DNA of 64,000 nt. Origin: Monosporascus cannonballus. Taxonomy: Eukaryota > Ascomycota > Sordariomycetes > Xylariales. Of this stretch, positions 62,385-64,000 are shown piece by piece. The notes under the pieces are model-generated. The model was not told the DNA's origin. It made no database searches and saw nothing but the letters and a program-made list of their open reading frames with translations. Position numbers and translations under genes: made by a program. Where the stretch lies: the NCBI GenBank assembly GCA_004154925.1, contig QJNS01000225.1, positions 62,001-126,000 on the forward strand. Direction: 5' to 3'. Within the stretch, counting starts at the first letter, position 1, and each line of letters opens with the position of its first letter.

Positions 62385-64000
62385 ATGATGGCGCGGCCTT
62401 ATAGCAGCGGCCCAAGCAGCTACGGCGGCTACGGCTACGGCTACGGCTACGGCTACGGCTATTCAGCTCCCACCTCCGCGTCCGTGGCCGCGTCCTACGA
62501 GTACCGTAACCAAGCCGACTTTCAATCCATATGCGACGATATACTCGCAAGCGCCAGGAAACTTCTACATCAGCTTGCGACGTACTTGCAAACCAGCCTC
62601 CGTGGTCACCAGGGGTTCTCGGGTCTTGCCATGCGGGCAGGACACCAATTCAGGAGGAACATGTCGAGGCGGCGCCTGCTCAGCTTTCCCCATTTAATAG
62701 TAGCTCTCTGGGTCATCGTTTTACTTTGGGGCGAGCGCTGGATATTCGCCGCTAAGGTTCGAAGTTGCGATTGGGATCACTGGGAGGATTGGGTACGTCT
62801 CGTCTTGGCATCTATTCTGCCCTTCGAGGGCCTAATCCTATACCCTTGATGCTTACGCGTATCATCTCAACAGCCGCGGGGAGCGAATCCGCACCGACTC
62901 ATCTTCATTGCCGACCCTCAGATCATCGATCCGCATTCATATCCCGGCCGTCCCTGGCCCATTAATCCCTTGACTATGCGCATAACCGATAACTACATGC
63001 GAAGATCTTACAAACAACTACAGACCGTTCTTCACCCTGATACACTTTTCTTCCTCGGCGATCTGTTTGATGGTGGCAGAGAGTGGAAAACGGCACATGG
63101 CAACTTCGACGATCCAGAGTGGGCTAAAGGACACCGGCCCGCGGATGAACAGAAGTTCTTAGAAGAATGGCGCAGAAAGTACGGCGAGGAGTACTGGCTA
63201 CGCGAATATGCTCGATTTGGAGAAATCTTCTACGATAATTTTAACCTGGGGGGTGACTCTCCAAGTCCGGGCCAGAGAGGGCGAAAACTGATCTCAAGCT
63301 TGCCCGGAAATCACGATCTTGGTTTTGGCGCCGAGGTCAAGGTTCCAGTGAGGCAACGCTTCGTGGCATATTTTGGGGAGCCCAACAGGGTTGATGTCAT
63401 CGGAAATCACACCTTCGTCTCCGTGGACACTGTTTCGTTGAGTGCCGGCACGTCCGCTATGAAAGACGAGGTTGACCTGCGGGACATTTACGCGCCAGCG
63501 AGGGAGTTTCTGAATGATATCAGGGCAACAAAAAGAAGAGCCGTCGAGAAGGAACTAAGATTCTGGGGGGGAGAGCCAGACGACCTTGTTTTCGAACACA
63601 AGGCGGAAGACCTCGGGTCTGCCGACTACAGTAATCTCCCGACGATGGACCCAGGAGAGGGCGCGCCGGATCTCCCAACCATTTTGTTGACACATGTCCC
63701 GCTGTATCGACTCCCAGGGACGCCATGCGGCCCTTTCCGGGAGCATTGGCCGCCAGCGAAGCCGCCCAGGGGTCAGAGTACCCCCGTGATTCCGGACCTT
63801 GGCAATGCGATCAGTGTCTCGGGCGGATATCAGTATCAGAACGTCCTAGGCCAAGAGGACTCGACAAAACTAGTCAAACAGATTGGCAACGTCAAGCATG
63901 CCTTCTCAGGGGACGACCATGATTATTGCGAAGTCGTCCACGCTGACAAAGACGACGTCCACGAGATCACCGTCAAGAGTTTTAGTATGGCTATGGGTGT
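62385..64000 (+). CDS. Cdc1/Ted1-type metallophosphoesterase, 3' end beyond window
   Basis: Exon 1 (62,385-62,792) and exon 2 (62,874 to the window end) encode at least 511 aa; the 81-bp intron has GTACGT and CAACAG ends, phase 0. The N-terminus has a Gly-Tyr repeat (residues 14-26), then a soluble helical part and one hydrophobic span (about 102-118, LIVALWVIVLLWG). The catalytic domain has the calcineurin-like metal ligands in order: IADPQ (Asp150), FFLGDLFDGG, LPGNHDLGFG, LLTHVPLY and SGDDHDYCE. DHDYCE and the ADPQIIDPHSYPGR block are typical of fungal Cdc1/Ted1 proteins, which in the yeast ER process ethanolamine phosphate on GPI anchors and help cargo exit. That role is inferred from the family. 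The stop and probable C-terminal membrane segment lie outside the window. No damage is seen. Confidence 0.9.
62426..62462 (+). repeat. GGCTAC hexanucleotide repeat encoding Gly-Tyr
   Basis: About six tandem GGCTAC units encode an alternating Gly-Tyr run in the Cdc1/Ted1-type protein. Such perfect coding repeats are prone to length change. Confidence 0.85.

Noticed and set aside
1..64000. CRISPR array or prokaryotic island
   Set aside because: No regularly spaced repeats are present; spliced genes and RIPed fungal elements show a eukaryotic source.

Overview
The window looks like a chromosome segment of a filamentous ascomycete (Pezizomycotina). It carries spliced genes with short GT-AG introns, the remains of a highly reducing polyketide synthase, fungal sugar porters, and long AT-rich blocks made of LTR retrotransposons and pogo/Fot1-type DNA transposons. 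These elements are full of C-to-T and G-to-A changes, the pattern left by repeat-induced point mutation (RIP). No species can be named from the sequence alone.

Layout. 1-29,326 is one AT-rich block of nested dead elements: a chromodomain Gypsy element (family A, 1-7,212, left end outside the window); a reversed family B-like Gypsy element (7,213-12,947); a second A-like element (12,948 to about 18,590); a very decayed retroelement (to about 21,630); and a pogo-type transposon (from about 21,630) split by a complete family B Gypsy element (22,043-28,845, target duplication TAAAT). At about 29,326 the composition switches abruptly to about half G+C, inside the relic of a polyketide synthase gene (29,324-31,486: ER, KR and ACP parts). 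Then follow a sugar/lactose-permease-like transporter (34,535-36,364), a soluble fumarate reductase fused to cytochrome b5 (39,620-41,725) and a predicted small two-exon gene on the minus strand (42,558-42,959).

From 44,117 to 53,812 lies a second repeat island with a three-layer history that can be read exactly: a Fot1/pogo-type transposon of 1,875 bp with about 46-bp terminal inverted repeats and a TA target, interrupted by a minus-strand Gypsy element (44,984-52,799, duplication TATTA), itself interrupted by a solo LTR related to family A (52,129-52,559, duplication TTATC). The right part holds intact genes: a hexose transporter (57,731-59,593), a RING/RBR-like zinc protein with a myristoylation-type N-terminus (60,288-61,553) and the start of a Cdc1/Ted1-type metallophosphoesterase (62,385 to the window end).

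The genes do not form an obvious pathway. The two sugar transporters and the fumarate reductase are ordinary metabolic genes. The PKS relic suggests that a secondary-metabolite locus stood here and was lost next to the growing transposon block. I see no CRISPR array, no convincing tRNA or rRNA gene, and no clearly new enzymatic system. The most unusual signal is in the LTRs: in two separate families the core promoter and R-U5 part is shared while the upstream U3 is replaced by an unrelated sequence built of short inverted or iterated motifs, and the unshared U3 segments escaped RIP.
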